DNA of 64,000 nucleotides from Plantago ovata (taxonomy: Eukaryota > Streptophyta > Magnoliopsida > Lamiales > Plantaginaceae). The stretch covers positions 113,823,397-113,887,396 of the forward strand of contig CM051456.1 in the NCBI GenBank assembly GCA_028274465.1. Reading direction: 5' to 3'. This document shows, piece after piece, positions 1-12,608 of this stretch. Position numbers and translations under genes: made by a program. The notes beneath the pieces were generated by a model. It had not been told where the DNA came from and did no database searches. It saw only the letters and a program-made list of their open reading frames with translations. How positions within the stretch are numbered: the stretch's first letter is position 1; the number at the start of each line of letters is the position of its first letter.

Positions 1-703
<703 letters not shown>

Positions 704-1922
704 AGTATTTGGGAATCACCGGTTAATTGGTTTACGAGAGAGACGTGTCTTGTTGAGTCGAGTCGACTGATGTATTTGCAGTCTTTTCATTCAGGGTAAT
801 TGCACCTAAACCTCCTCAATAATTATCTCACGACTAGGCCCTCCTACATTTCAAAAAGTTCACTATAGTTGAATTTTTTTTTTTTTTTTTTTTTTGGTTA
901 ATTTAAAAGTGGGCATGATTTTGGGAGAGAAATAAAACCCATCACAACTAGCCGATCTCTTGAAGCAGTTCTCCTCTAACTCCCGACTCCCTTGGACGGC
1001 AAAACATAGTTGGATTCATGTGACGGCTTATCGGCTAGCCAATTGCCTGGCTCGACCTGCACTAGAAGTAGAAAGAGTTCATGTTGCACTAGAAGAAGAA
1101 ACAAGTGTTGGAATTAGAAAGGTCTACCTGAGAGACACCCTCAATTGTAACCTACTCTTATTTGGAGTTATATAAGGATAAGGGCAAGATTGTATTCTCA
1201 TTACCAAAAAGAAAGTGTGAATACCCACGCTTGTTATCTTATTGTAACTTTTATAATGTGTTTGATAAGTCATAACACATGTTTAGATGCCACAAAATAG
1301 TGTGTATTTTTATGATTGAAGGCTTCAAGCCATTATTTGGTAACTGCAATGTGGGTTGGCACCACTGATGTCAGATCTTAGCTAGGAAACATTACTCACA
1401 CCATGCCATGATGTCAGATTGTCAGGTACTTCACTGAAAAACTAGGTAGAAGAATTACCCATGTGATTTGTTATATTGTTTACATATTGTTTTTTGCGTC
1501 CGTTTTATTTGTAGATCTTTTACTTTCTTTGCAAACTTTTTATATCACAATTTTATTGTGGATATTGCTGCTAAACTTAACACCACATCCATTATATAAA
1601 CTTTCTAATAAATCATTTCAAAAGTAAAAGAAAGCGATCTAAGAAAACAAAAGGAGTAATGTTATTTTCTTACAGGCCAGGAGAATGCCAATTGTGATTT
1701 TTGACATTGGACATTTACATATATGATCCTTGTAATTCTTAATTACGAAAATATCCAAAATGTCATTGAATTCGCAAGTAAATGAAAAGATTTTTGTTGA
1801 AGTGAGGTCATTCTGTAATAACTCAAAGGTCGAGGGTTGTAATAGAAATATAAACACCTCGGTAGATAAGAAGCAAGAAATTTCAGGAACATTGGAGACA
1901 GAGTAGTAACAGAGAGTCGTTA
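704..1922. other. Divergent intergenic region between the UPF0235 gene and the ATG1t-like gene
   Basis: Bidirectional upstream region of 1.2 kb. It contains a long T homopolymer near 869-894 and otherwise AT-rich sequence with no convincing TATA box. An open frame at 960-1175 (71 codons) has no recognisable domain and is not called a gene. The 60-odd bases before 1923 probably form the short leader of the kinase gene. Confidence 0.5.
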
Positions 1923-4232
1923 ATGGCGAATGATCTCGAAGAGAAAATTACTAGCATTTCGGAGCAAACAACCATCGGAGACTTCATTCTGAGGTCAAAA
2001 CTTGGACAAAGCGCACTGTCGACGGTTTGGAAAGCTGAGCACAGAACCACCGGCGAAGTAGTGGCACTGAAGCAGATTCCGGCGGCAAAGCTGACGAGAC
2101 ACCTCCGCGATTGCTTAGAGTGCGAGATCTCCTTCCTGTCCTCCGTCAATCACCCAAATATCATTAACCTCATCGATACATTCAAGGTTCGTTTGCCCTG
2201 TCCTTATTACCTAGGTCATATGCTCATAGCAATTATGTCAGTGGACCTAGTATTTTTAATGATTTATCTATTCCATTATTATGGTTATGAACATTAGGTT
2301 AACTTCGACTTATTTTTTGAGTTGTACAAGTGTTGGAAATATGAAGTAAAGGATTAGTAAATGTATGTAATGCCTTGTATATCGTATATTGACTTGGATA
2401 CCATTTATTCGTTATTGATTGATTGGTTATGAAACCGGGTTATATATTCTTAAGCTATCCTGTAAGAGCTTCGAATCAGCATATTGTACGCCTAAAACAG
2501 ACTAGTGTGTCTCTACCTTATCCCAATTCGGAACTAACAAAAAGATACTAAGAAATTTAGTCTAGGCATTGGAGGTTGCTGAGATTTTTGCATAGCAGAA
2601 TTAAGTAAGAGAGAGTTCATTGTGTATTTCGTGGGCTTTATCTGTGTGGAGTCAAGTAATAGGGAACTTTCAACCATATGGAGTAATCTTAGTCAAAATT
2701 TTCATCATGCTTACAGAAGTACGCTTCCAAGTGTTTTGGCTTTTGTTTGTCTAGTCCTGGAAAGCTTATAGTAGCATTGAAAATGCTGAATAATTTACTC
2801 AAGCTTCGACTATAATCCAGTTGATAATTCATAATTGCAATAAGTATATAGTGGCATACTGATAGTTAATGCATGTAGCATCCTTCAGTACTTCAGTGGG
2901 GTAGAGAAACTGACATTCTGATAGTCAGGCTGAGGACTCCATCATCCTTGTCTTGGAGTTTTGTGCTGGTGGAGATTTGGCTTCTTACCTTCAGCGCAAT
3001 GGCAGAGTTCAAGAGTGTGTGGCTAAAAGATTCCTGCAGCAGATAGGTATATTGCGATCTCGAAAATACCATCTTACAGTTCTCATCAACATGCTTTTAA
3101 TTAGTCATATAACAGGAGCTGGTCTGAAGGTGTTGAACAAATACTATATCATTCACCGTGACCTGAAATCAGAGGTACTCTTCCTATGTGAATTCAGAAG
3201 ATAGCCTCTTTTGCACAAACCCAGGACCTATCCTTTTGTTTTCTGCTGATGTTGTATTTTTCTTGCTACTGACTCAGAATATTCTCTTGCATTGCTACAA
3301 GAGTGACCCAGTCCTGAAAATTGCTGATTTTGGACTTTCTAGGTAAAAAATCCATCCTCAAAACTATGAAGTAATCAGGGAGTTGTTCTTTTAAGCAAAG
3401 TATATATATTCCTGTAGGACCTTACATCCTGGTGAATTTGCCGAGACAGTTTGCGGATCACCATTGTACATGGCTCCAGAAATGCTGCAGTTCCATAAAT
3501 ATGATGAGAAGGTCTGTATAGTTTTCAGCCGTTTGGTTATATTGGAAAATACGGGATAACTCTGTGCAAACCCCCTTATGACTACAGAAACCAATGCCCT
3601 GTGTTATGTTTATTGTATAGAACCCCATCATGTTACATTCATCTTGCAAATCTGGAAAGATGGCGCAAGACATTTGAATGTGGGGAATGCTACCCAATAA
3701 ACATGACATATGGTAGTTTGGTAGAGATTAACGTACAGGAATAACTTGCCAGAGGACACATTAGAAACTTAAGTTTCTCAGGAAGGAACTAATGGCATAA
3801 AGTGATAGGTTGACATGTGGAGTGTTGGTGTCATCTTGTTTGAACTTCTCAATGGATATCCACCTTTCAATGGGAGGACTAATGTTCAGGTAACAGTGGC
3901 CCTTGAGCCGGTACAGTTCTAGTTCATAAGAGTTGAACTCATCTAAAATATTGGTTGGTATTATTTCAGCTTCTGCGGAACATCAAGGCGTCTACATCTC
4001 TGCCATTTGCTCATTTTATCCTTCCACAATTGCAACCTGCATGCATTGACCTTTGTTCACGCTTATTATGTACTGATCCAGGTCTAATTTACTGAGTTGC
4101 AAGCTGCGCCTCTCCATAGGTTTGGTCTGAAAGCTTTACTATGTTCGTACTCCGGTTAATAAACTCTCTATGTTTGCAGATTTTCGCCTGTCCTTTGAGG
4201 AGTTCTACCAGCACAGTTTCTTTAAAACCTGA
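1923..4232 (+). CDS. ATG1t: ATG1t-like serine/threonine kinase (truncated autophagy-related ATG1)
   Basis: Plant-specific short ATG1 homologue: a kinase domain without the long C-terminal ATG13-binding region of true ATG1. By family it acts in starvation-induced autophagy. Eight exons with consistent phases: 1923-2186, 2929-3046, 3116-3174, 3278-3342, 3418-3511, 3809-3889, 3970-4081 and 4180-4232, giving 281 aa. Visible kinase elements: the glycine-loop position [13 protein letters not shown] (the usual GxGxxG is weak), the lysine in [20 protein letters not shown] with the catalytic [12 protein letters not shown], the activation segment [15 protein letters not shown] and [13 protein letters not shown]. 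The protein stops about 15 residues after the last kinase helix, so it is essentially a bare catalytic domain. Orthology rests on motif recall, not alignment. Another small ATG1/ULK-like kinase is possible but less likely given the UPF0235 neighbour. Confidence 0.9.
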
Positions 4233-5386
4233 AGTCTGTACCATGTACATATTGGTGCCACTAATCTGAAGGTAGAATATAAATAATACATATCGTATAT
4301 GCTGTTCTTTCGTTCAGTGAACATATCTGTCTGTCATGTTTCATTAGTTGTGAGCTTTGTTACTTAATAAGAGCATCCTGAAACCTGCTTACGTCAGAGT
4401 AAAGAGTTCCCACCCCATGCCCTGGTTCCTGCCGGTGAATTGTGCATAATTGTATGAACTCTAGGAAAATATTCTATAAAGTACTATAAACCAATCCCCC
4501 CTCTTTCTTTCTTTATTTGGTTTTTTAATCACCGTAATAGGGTTGTCAAAATGCTGACTACATATGAACCAATGAATGGTCTGTTTATTTGCACTAACCA
4601 TAGTTAGTTTGCTCATGAACTTTTTCTGCTGCACTTATAACTATTAGGCCAAATAATCCACGTTTAGATGATCTTATACCGTTTTTTATTCCAGATCAAT
4701 GCTGGATTAGAAACACACTTGTTATATTTTGAAAATCTAGAGATGTAATTTGAATAGATCTCAACTAGCTATATTAAGATGCAAAATCTGTGATGCTCAA
4801 TATTCAATAATCATGTTTCAGGGTGTTCCCTTGTAAAAACTGGGTACCAGCGTAGCTTACTGAAACCATCATGGTCAAAATTCTTGCAGTTTTGCTCACT
4901 TGAATTCAACCTGTACCCGTCCTTTTTTATTCTCAGTTCCATCCAGTAACCAACTATGTGTCGTTTTCTATTTCAGTTCCATCCAGTAACCAAACATGTG
5001 TCATTTTCGCTTCCACTCATGTTTAACAAAACTCTTGTTTTACTGTTTTAACTTTCTCTTACTGGGAATCCTATTACTTCGATACCCATCAAACATTGGT
5101 GACACCAATAACTTCTGCACTACCAATATGAGTTCTTGTTACCTGCCTAAGTGAGAGAGGGATTAAGATGGAGACTGATCAATATTTATAGTAGAATACA
5201 TTAATGTTCTATTAAATAGCTACTTGCCACCAATAAAGCTACATGAGACAAAATCTTAGCAGCAAAATACCACTGCCTTTCACTAAAGAACTCTCTTATC
5301 ATAAAACTCCAAAATTATGTCAAGTGATTACAATATCATCACTTGTCGTGTTAGATAAGAGATTGACTTCTTTATTGGTGGTTTCT
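4233..5386. other. 3' region of the kinase gene and convergent spacer before the GRAS gene
   Basis: No gene seen. It holds the 3' UTR of the kinase gene and the 3' side of the minus-strand GRAS gene. A near-perfect 40-bp tandem duplication lies at 4933-4972 and 4973-5012 (each copy starts TCAGTTCCATCCAGTAACC). Confidence 0.5.
4933..5012. repeat. 40-bp tandem duplication
   Basis: Two adjacent copies of a 40-bp unit that includes TCAGTTCCATCCAGTAACCA, differing at a few bases. Non-coding. Confidence 0.75.
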
Positions 5387-6701
5387 CTAACTTGTTGGAA
5401 CCCAAACAGAGACAGTGGTCAAAGTTCTTGCTTTCCAACACAGTGCCAACCTCAACTTGTCATTCTGGACCCAGTAACTTCCACTGAACAAGCTCAGCAA
5501 GAACTTTGCTTGAGCAACATTGCTAGAACTCGGAGGAATTTGCTTGAAACCACTTAAACATGGTTGTGTTTGCAATGATGGGTACTGTCTGATACTGTCT
5601 AGGATCCTCGTTCGCAAGAACTCCCTTTCTATGATCTTCACTGCTAGATTGTACTCTCCACCAAACCCGGTTCGGATTGAATCAGAAACTGCAGCATAAT
5701 GTTGAATTGCCTCGCAGAAAAACTCCACAAATGACATGGACTGCACTCTGCCCAGGTTGAAAAGTTCATCCTCTACTAGAATGACGATTTTGGGTGACCT
5801 TTTCTGAAGACCACTTAGAAAAGTTTTCAACATTGAACTTTCTCTATGTGGCATGTGGAGCTGATGTAACATGCAATTGGCTACCAAAGTCTCCCCGGCT
5901 TCAATTCCTTCAAAATCCTCCTCTTTGGTCATCAGCATCTCATGGAATGAGAAGGGGAGCTTAATTGAATCCGCAAACTCATGCAATCTGATTCTTGTCT
6001 GTTGAACACGGCCTAAATTTTGCTGGTTGGTGACTATTGCGGTGATTTTAAGAGAAGCATTCTGCCTTGCTGCTAAGTCCACCATCAGAGGAGGCCATTG
6101 CATTCCTTCCATGATGTCAAAATCTACCACGTGAACTCCAGCAGAATCTTCCATGGCCTCCATAATCGCTTGATTGGCAGTAAAATGAGCGAATTTGACG
6201 TAAGGGGATAGCTCATGTAGCATCTGGAACGCAGAAACAGCAGGTGGTGGCATAGGCAACACGGATGCCTCAAGCAACTCAGGTGAATGAAGACACTTGT
6301 AAATAAGGCCTTCTGTGAAATACAAGGCTAGTCTACCAAGTGAATTCTCCCCATTTTCTTGACTCGAAAGAAGACCATTGAGTTTTGTTACTACCGTCGA
6401 AGCAAGAAACCAGTTTTTCCGACTCCACGGCTTCTGCTCCCATAATCAGCAGGGCAGACAAGCTGCAGCCTTCCAAATGTGAATCTTCTTCTCCAGTCAG
6501 AAGCTCCACATTCTCCAGGAGTTCTTCATGTTGGGCGTTCTCAAAACCCGAAATTTCGTCGTCGAGAAACTCTAAGTTGATGAGAGGTTCTGACTCTAGT
6601 TGGATACTGTTTGTGTCAATGCCATGAACTATATCTGGGATATTTGAGTGGAAATAAGCATGATCAGAGTAGAAATCAGAGTTGATGAGTTCATACTCCA
6701 T
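5387..6701 (-). pseudogene. GRAS transcription regulator, NSP2/SCL26 type, with one frameshift
   Basis: GRAS proteins are nuclear transcription regulators; the NSP2/SCL26 branch is linked to symbiotic and strigolactone-related signalling. The minus strand carries an intronless gene in two frames. The N-terminal frame runs from 6701 (MEYELINSDF) through an acidic region to GAEAVESEK in leucine-repeat region I. The second frame resumes at LASTVVTKLNGLL and continues to the stop at 5387 with all later GRAS blocks: VHVVDFDIMEGMQWPPL (VHIID), the PFYRE/RVER-like central part, and the C-terminal SAW end CWKARTLTTVSVWVPTS. The two frames meet near 6400-6425, next to an A5 run; one base too many explains the break. 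The start at 6701 is preferred over 6785 because a TATA box (6745-6756) falls inside the longer frame. About 437 aa without the shift. Either a young pseudogene or a sequence error. Confidence 0.85.
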
Positions 6702-6744
6702 TTCTTTTACTGAGGCAGGTAAATAAGCAGGGTGATTATCTCCT

Positions 6745-6756
6745 CTTATATATAAG
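6745..6756 (-). promoter_or_regulatory. TATA box of the GRAS gene
   Basis: Palindromic CTTATATATAAG lies 44 bp upstream of the ATG at 6701 on the minus strand. It implies a very short leader and argues against the upstream in-frame ATG at 6785. Confidence 0.55.
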
Positions 6757-6785
6757 CACTCTGACCTGGTGTAAATTGCCTGCAC

Positions 6786-8544
6786 TAATTATATGATCAA
6801 GTGGCATGGCCCTGGTAATCAAGAAGCAAGATTAGGTGTTTTTGTCCTGGTAAAACATAGAAACTTTTGTAGTTTTGTGGTCATATTAATATATGGAGTA
6901 GGCTTGCCAGATGCCATAAGTTTAGGATGGGGGGCATCTTTGGGTAATTAGATGGTGATGTATCATTGTAATTTTGTCTTATACGTTGAATAAAAGAAGC
7001 AAGATGACATTTTAGCATGGAAATCATATTAATCTTGTGGAAAATTGATGACTGTAAAATGATTCGCCAACTGAAGATGACTTTAAGAACATTCTATAAA
7101 CTGGGTGCAGATAACCAATCCAAGTTGTTGTGGGGAGAAAAGATGCTGTTTTGCTAGAATTGTTAGTACAATCTAAGGTGACATACTCCGAGCATCTTTC
7201 CACGTTAGCTATAAAACTCCATCATTGGACAATTTTGATACACTTTATAGCTACTCTTATAAATTACAAATACGTTCACCTTTGAAATTAGTATGAGTTG
7301 ATTTTAAGGAATAAATTTTAAAATTATTCACCATGTATAGATTAACAACATGCACTTGTTATGTGGGCTTTGATATCATTATAACCCCCGATCACTTGTG
7401 AGTTGTGAATCAAGGTATGACCCTAAGTACTTGCTGTAATATTCGGCATTCCACTTTAGTAATGGAATGGGTCCGATGGGATAAATGAGTAGCCATGAGG
7501 GATCTTGATTGGATCTAAAAATAAATTTGTGACCTTTCCGACCAAAAATAACAATATAATACTTGTGACTTGTGAGATGTGTTTTAATTTACCAATGATT
7601 TACCATTCATTGGTAAATGCACGGTCCATAAAAATTGAGTTATGTGTTCGACCCAATCATTGGTAACCTGAACTGGCCCTCCAAAACCGGAGCGAAAGTG
7701 AGCTAGTACTACTATTGGATTTTTTTTAATAATTGAACCATTACAAAGCTAGTACTACTATTGGATACCCATATGTGTATTTTTTTTTTTTTTTGGCAAA
7801 AGTAGATAGACTATTTTAACTTGAAGATGATACCCGTATGTGTTATCGCCTTTCACCCATGCGTAACTGATCAATTTGATGAGCCGAACAACTTGACCGG
7901 TCCGGCGATACGGTTATGTTGAATTTACCTGGCAGTAATCGACATGTGTCGGCCATATAACTGCAGTTGACGCGCGATCGATGATTCAGATTGTTAGTAA
8001 TATCTATCTTTTGCCTCATTCTCCTTTCACTTTCATCATTCGGTAATTAGACTCGGTAGTCGGTACGAATCTTTAGACGACCGCTTTAAGCTATAACTAG
8101 ACAACTATAATACTACTTATACATGTACTATAATACTAGTTTAATCGGTCCAAGTCTTTCATAGGGCTTGACTTTGGAGTTTGAGTGAAGTTAATTAACA
8201 TGGAGAACAAATGAGAATATGCTAAAATCTCGATGCTTAATTATTACTCCCTCCGTTTTCTAATATAAGTATTTTTAAACTTTTCAAACATATTAGAAAA
8301 AAGGATTGTGATAGAAATAAACATAAATGATAGTTCACAATGATAATTATTATTGTCATTAAACAAATATATATTTTTAAAATGTATATTTCTTTTCTAA
8401 CACCCAATCGAAAACATGAAAATAAATTATTATATTGAAAATCAAACATTGAAATTTTACCATCACGATTATTATCTTGGAAGTCTATATAATAGTACTA
8501 ATTTAAAAACTTAAACTATTTATATTTAATATTTAAGAATAAGA
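6786..8544. other. GRAS upstream region inside duplicated unit A
   Basis: No gene. 7080-7260 matches 26405-26540 (shared ATTCTATAAACTGGGTG and CTCCATCATTGGACA-like stretches), so it belongs to the segmental duplication. 7718-7746 is the 3' tail of a minus-strand SINE like the one at 33240-33398 (TTTTTTAATAATTGAACC). A Stowaway-type terminus (CTCCCTCCGT after TA) starts at 8247, but its partner end has been lost or displaced by the LINE. Confidence 0.5.
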
Positions 8545-8559
8545 ACAAAATTTTATAAC

Positions 8560-11500
8560 AGTCTTGGATCAACTATGGTGATGCAAACACAAAATATTTC
8601 CATGCTTTTGCAACTCAAAGGACTAATTTTGTGCATGGCATTAAGGATGTAAATGGAAATTGGGTGACTGATATGAAGGATATACTTGGAAGTTTTAGTG
8701 CTTTTTTCAGCTCCCAAGCATGTCAATCATTTGGCCAGGAACCTAATTTGGACCATTTACAAACTCCTGCCTTGAATGATCAAGATTATTTCAGCTTATT
8801 AATACCAATAATTGAAGATGAAGTATGGCATGCTGTAAATTCCATAGGACCTTTGAAAGCTCCTGGTCCAGATGGATATACAACACATTTTTTCCAAAAA
8901 TTTTGGCCTCAACTGAAATCTTCAGTTATTGCTTATGTGAGGAATTTTTTCTATACAGGTGCTTTTAAATGAATGAGACTCACATAATTGTTTTGCCTAA
9001 GAAAGATGAACCACAAGAGCCAAGCCATTATAGACCAATTAGTTTGTGCATGTAACTTATAAAATCATAACAAAACTAATGGTTCATAGATTGAGGCCAC
9101 TGTTAGGTAAATTAATAACACCTTTTCAGAATGCTTTTGTGCCTGAAAGATTTATTGGAGATAACATTTTAATGGCTCATGAATTGATTCACACCATCTT
9201 AGGTAAAAATGGCACTTCTAAACAGTACATGGCTCTTAAGCTTGACATAGCTAAGGCCTATGACAGGTTAGAATGGTCTTTTTTAGAGGCTGTTTTGAGA
9301 AAGTTTAACTTTCCAGCTGTTTGGCTTAGTAGAATTATGCATTGTGTAACCTCTTGTCAGTTTCAGATTAAGGTAAATGGTTTTCTATCTTCATCTTGGA
9401 AACCTAACAGAGGTTTAAGACAGGGAGACCCTTTATCTCCCTATCTTTTCATACTGTGCCAAGAAATGTTGATCCATGATATTTATCAAAAGAGATAATT
9501 TCACTTTAGTACCCTCTTAGAGCATCCATTTTCAAATTAAGTCCTCTTAGATCAACAATTACAAATTGGGACAAAATCCACTTTTTGAGTTGACCAAATT
9601 TAAAATCTGAAATTTTGGTTTTCAAACAAAACATGCCCTAACTTTATGAGTTTTAAAAATAAATAATGAAGCAAAAATATAGAAAAACTAAAAAAATAAC
9701 AATTAATTAATTAAAAACATAAAACTTGGTGGAGCTTTACCTCCGCCATTAATGGCGGAGCTTACTCCACCATTAATGGCGGAGCTAAGCTCCATCAAAT
9801 TTTCCGGTGGAGCTCGATCTGCACCACCGAAAAACAGTGGAACCACGGTAGCGGAACAAAGCTCCGTCAATTACAGGCGGAGTCTGCTCCGCCATTGATG
9901 TCGGAGCTTCTGCTCTGGCCAAATCTGGCGGAGCAGAGAGCTCTGCCGGCTAATGGCGGAGCAAGTTTCGCCTAGCTACTGGCGGAGCAGAGCTTCGCCG
10001 TTGATCTGGAGAAGAAAGCTCCGCCTAGATCTGGCGGAGCAAAGAGCTTCGCCATCATGGCAGAGCTTCAGCTCCGTTAATGGTGGAGTCGAAGCTCCAC
10101 TTTTTTTTTTAATTTGTATTTATTTATTTATAATTATTTTTATTTTTAAAATTTTTAATGAAATTTTTTATGATTTTTTAGTTTATTTAAAACGTTTTTA
10201 TTAGTTTTTTTTTTTTTTTTAAAGCTAAGGTTGTTTGGTTTGAAAACAAAAATTTCAAAAATTGGATTTGGTCAACTCAAAATGTCCTAATATGTAATTG
10301 GAATGTTGTAAGAAGCTCTTTTTCGATATTGTTGATATATGGGGGATTAATCCGTAATTAGAAACGCTAAGAAGGTACTAAAAAGTTATAGACCCTTATA
10401 AAAAAGCCCAGAATAAGCAAATTGAGTGTTTGTTAGCTCATAGACTTGCTCCTCCTGTTCCTTTGATATGCTTTGCAGATGATTGCATGATGTTCTGTAG
10501 AACTGATAGACAATCAATTACTCATCTAAAGCTTAGTCTTAAGGAATATGAGAGGATGGCTGGCCAGAGTATTTGTTGGGAGAAGTCCAGGATAATTTTC
10601 TCTCCCAACACTCCTCTGGACAGACAAAATGAACTACTGCAGTCACTTAATGTGATTCCTAACAGGCCTCAAGATAAGTATCTAGGCATTCCTTTCATTT
10701 TTGGTAGGAATAAAACACAATTTTTTTTATTCTTTAATAGATAAAGTGTTAGCTAGAATTGATATTTGGTATAATAGATTTCTCTCTTATGCAGGCAGAC
10801 TAGTTTTAGTACAAAGTGTTACAACTGCAATTCCAAGTTATCATATGTCAGTTTTGTCCATTACTAAGTCTGTACTGGATAGGATAGATAATATAAATAG
10901 GAAATTCATTTGGCATCCAAACAAAAATTTTGTCTCCAAACCAAAAGTTAAATGGGAAATAGTTTGTATGCCAAAGTCTTTGGGAGGGCTAGGTCTCAGA
11001 AATTTGTCTTTATTGAATAAAGCTTTTCAATTTAAGATTTTATGGAGACTTTTACAAGAACCTAATGCTCTCTGGGCCACTCTTTTTAGAAGTAAATATT
11101 TTGTAGACACTAGCTTTTGTCATGTAGCTTTAAAAAGTAATGCTAGTTGGATTTGGAAGAATTTGTTTAAATTAAGGAATGAGTTCAAGAACCATCTTGT
11201 TTGGGTAGTAGGTAATGGTGCAGACATATCCTTCTGGTATGACCAATGGATTGGTCCTTTCACTCTTAGCCAGGTGGTTCTTCACATACCTGCTCATACT
11301 ACTTCTTAATTTGTTAGTAAGTGATGTTGTAACACATTCAGGTCAGTGGAATTTTGAGCTCTTAGAATCATGGCTATCTCCTGAAATAATAAAACAAATT
11401 TAAGGAATACCACTACCTTTAACTGAAACTAATGATAGATTAGTTTGGGGTGGTAGTCAGAATGGCCTTTTTACAGTTAAATGTGGTTATAATTCTTTGT

Positions 11501-12593
11501 TACAAGGAAATATCCCTAGACCTAGTTGACCATGGGGTAGGATTTGGAAGCTTTCATTGCTGCCTAGACAAAAGTTTTTTCTCTAGCTTGCTATATATGA
11601 TAGACTACCAACTAGGGGTTACTTGTGGAGGCATCACATTTTGCAGGAATCTCACTGTTTGTTCTGCCATGCACCTCTTGAATATGTTGTTCACTTGTTT
11701 TTTCAATGTAATGCTTTTCAAGTTTTTAGAGAAAGTTTTATGCCTTCCCTTAACTATGCTGAGTTGCAGAGTGTAGGTCATGCTATTTTCTCATTTTCCC
11801 ATAATTCCAGTAGTCAAATAGTTGTAGCATTAGGATGCTGGATTATTTGGAAATGTAGAAATGACATCATTTTCAACTCAAGGAATATATCTCAACAAGG
11901 GATGATCATTATGGCTAGAAATCATTTTAAGCAAACTTTTAAACCTACTGAGACTACAAAATCTTTGTTGCCTTGCCTGGGAACTTTGCCAATGTTTGGA
12001 TTTTCTTGTTTATTTACTGATGGGTCAAGTATACATGATGAAACAGGTGATGCAGGTATAGGTTGTGTTATTGTCAATGAGCAGGGGTTATTTACACCGG
12101 CTTTAGCATCTTTTATAGGCTCATGTCACAATAACACAGCAGAACTTTGGGCAATTAGATCTGGTTTATTAGCAGCAAAGCATTTACATATTGATAAACT
12201 TCTAATTCGCACTGATTCTCAATATGCTATTGACATTCTTTGCAGGAAGCTGGCACCTCCAAGGCCTGCATGGAACTTGGTGCTTGATATCTGGGAGTTA
12301 AAGTCACATTTTGGGGCGCTCTACCTTCATAGCATCTATCGAGAAGTAAATACATCTGCAGATTACTTGTCAAAAATTGCAAGTGGTAGATTTCGAGATG
12401 AAGTAGTTAGAACAACATCCAGTGTACATGACTCAGGAGTCACCAACTGGATAGAGGACGTTTTGCCGGCTTCGCTTCAGAGTTATGTTCTGTTTGATCT
12501 ATCTGGGGAGACCTCCCGACATGTGGGAACAACCCCGAAACAAGCCTTGTATAGTTTTTAGTTGAATGATTAAAAGAACTACTTCATAAAAAA
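8560..12593 (+). mobile_element. 5'-truncated L1-type LINE, degenerate, with a MULE inserted in it
   Basis: Non-LTR retrotransposon remnant flanked by a 15-bp TSD, 8545-8559 and 12594-12608 (ACAAAATTTTATAAC against ACAAAAGTTTATAAC), ending in a short A tract. The endonuclease and ORF1 are missing through 5' truncation. Reverse-transcriptase blocks in order: APGPDGYTTHFFQKFWP (near 8860), HYRPISLC, LDIAKAYDRLEWSFLEA (near 9240), RGLRQGDPLSPYLFILC (near 9410), then after the insertion FADDCMMF (near 10465). A Cys/His zinc-binding linker follows near 11640-11700. The RNase H domain at 11990-12420 still has FTDGSS, NTAELWAI, RTDSQYAID and a final Asp in NTSADYLSK. Several frameshifts and stops (near 8970, 9050, 11308 and 11400) mean it cannot make one protein. 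Absent from unit B, so inserted after the duplication. Confidence 0.92.
9492..10395. mobile_element. Non-autonomous Mutator-like element (904 bp) inside the LINE
   Basis: Splits the LINE reverse transcriptase between the QGDPLSP and FADD blocks. Near-identical 9-bp TSDs flank it: 9483-9491 TTATCAAAA and 10396-10404 TTATAAAAA. The terminal inverted repeats (TIRs) extend over 100 bp with gaps: the left end GAGATAATTTCACTTTAGTA pairs with the complement of the right end, GGGTCTATAACTTTTTAGTA, and further in ACTTTTTGAGTTGACCAAAT pairs with 10268-10285. The centre (9725-10100) is a G+C-rich array of self-complementary blocks built on GGCGGAGC and CTCCGCCATTAATGGCGGAG. No transposase is encoded; open frames inside are incidental. 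Confidence 0.85.
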
Positions 12594-12608
12594 ACAAAAG
12601 TTTATAAC

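Noticed and set aside
960..1175. 71-codon frame as a gene or LINE fragment
   Set aside because: Weak resemblance to a LINE tail only; no motif, no conserved context.
6333..6785. Upper GRAS frame as a separate small gene starting at 6785
   Set aside because: Its sequence continues into GRAS leucine repeat I and is cut by the frameshift; the TATA box lies downstream of 6785.
9725..10100. Repeat array as CRISPR or satellite
   Set aside because: Blocks are irregular, self-complementary and not separated by unique spacers; the setting is a plant transposon.
9953..10204. 83-codon frame in a G+C-rich stretch
   Set aside because: Lies wholly in the palindromic core of the MULE; the sequence is repetitive and ends in an AT-rich, non-protein-like tail.
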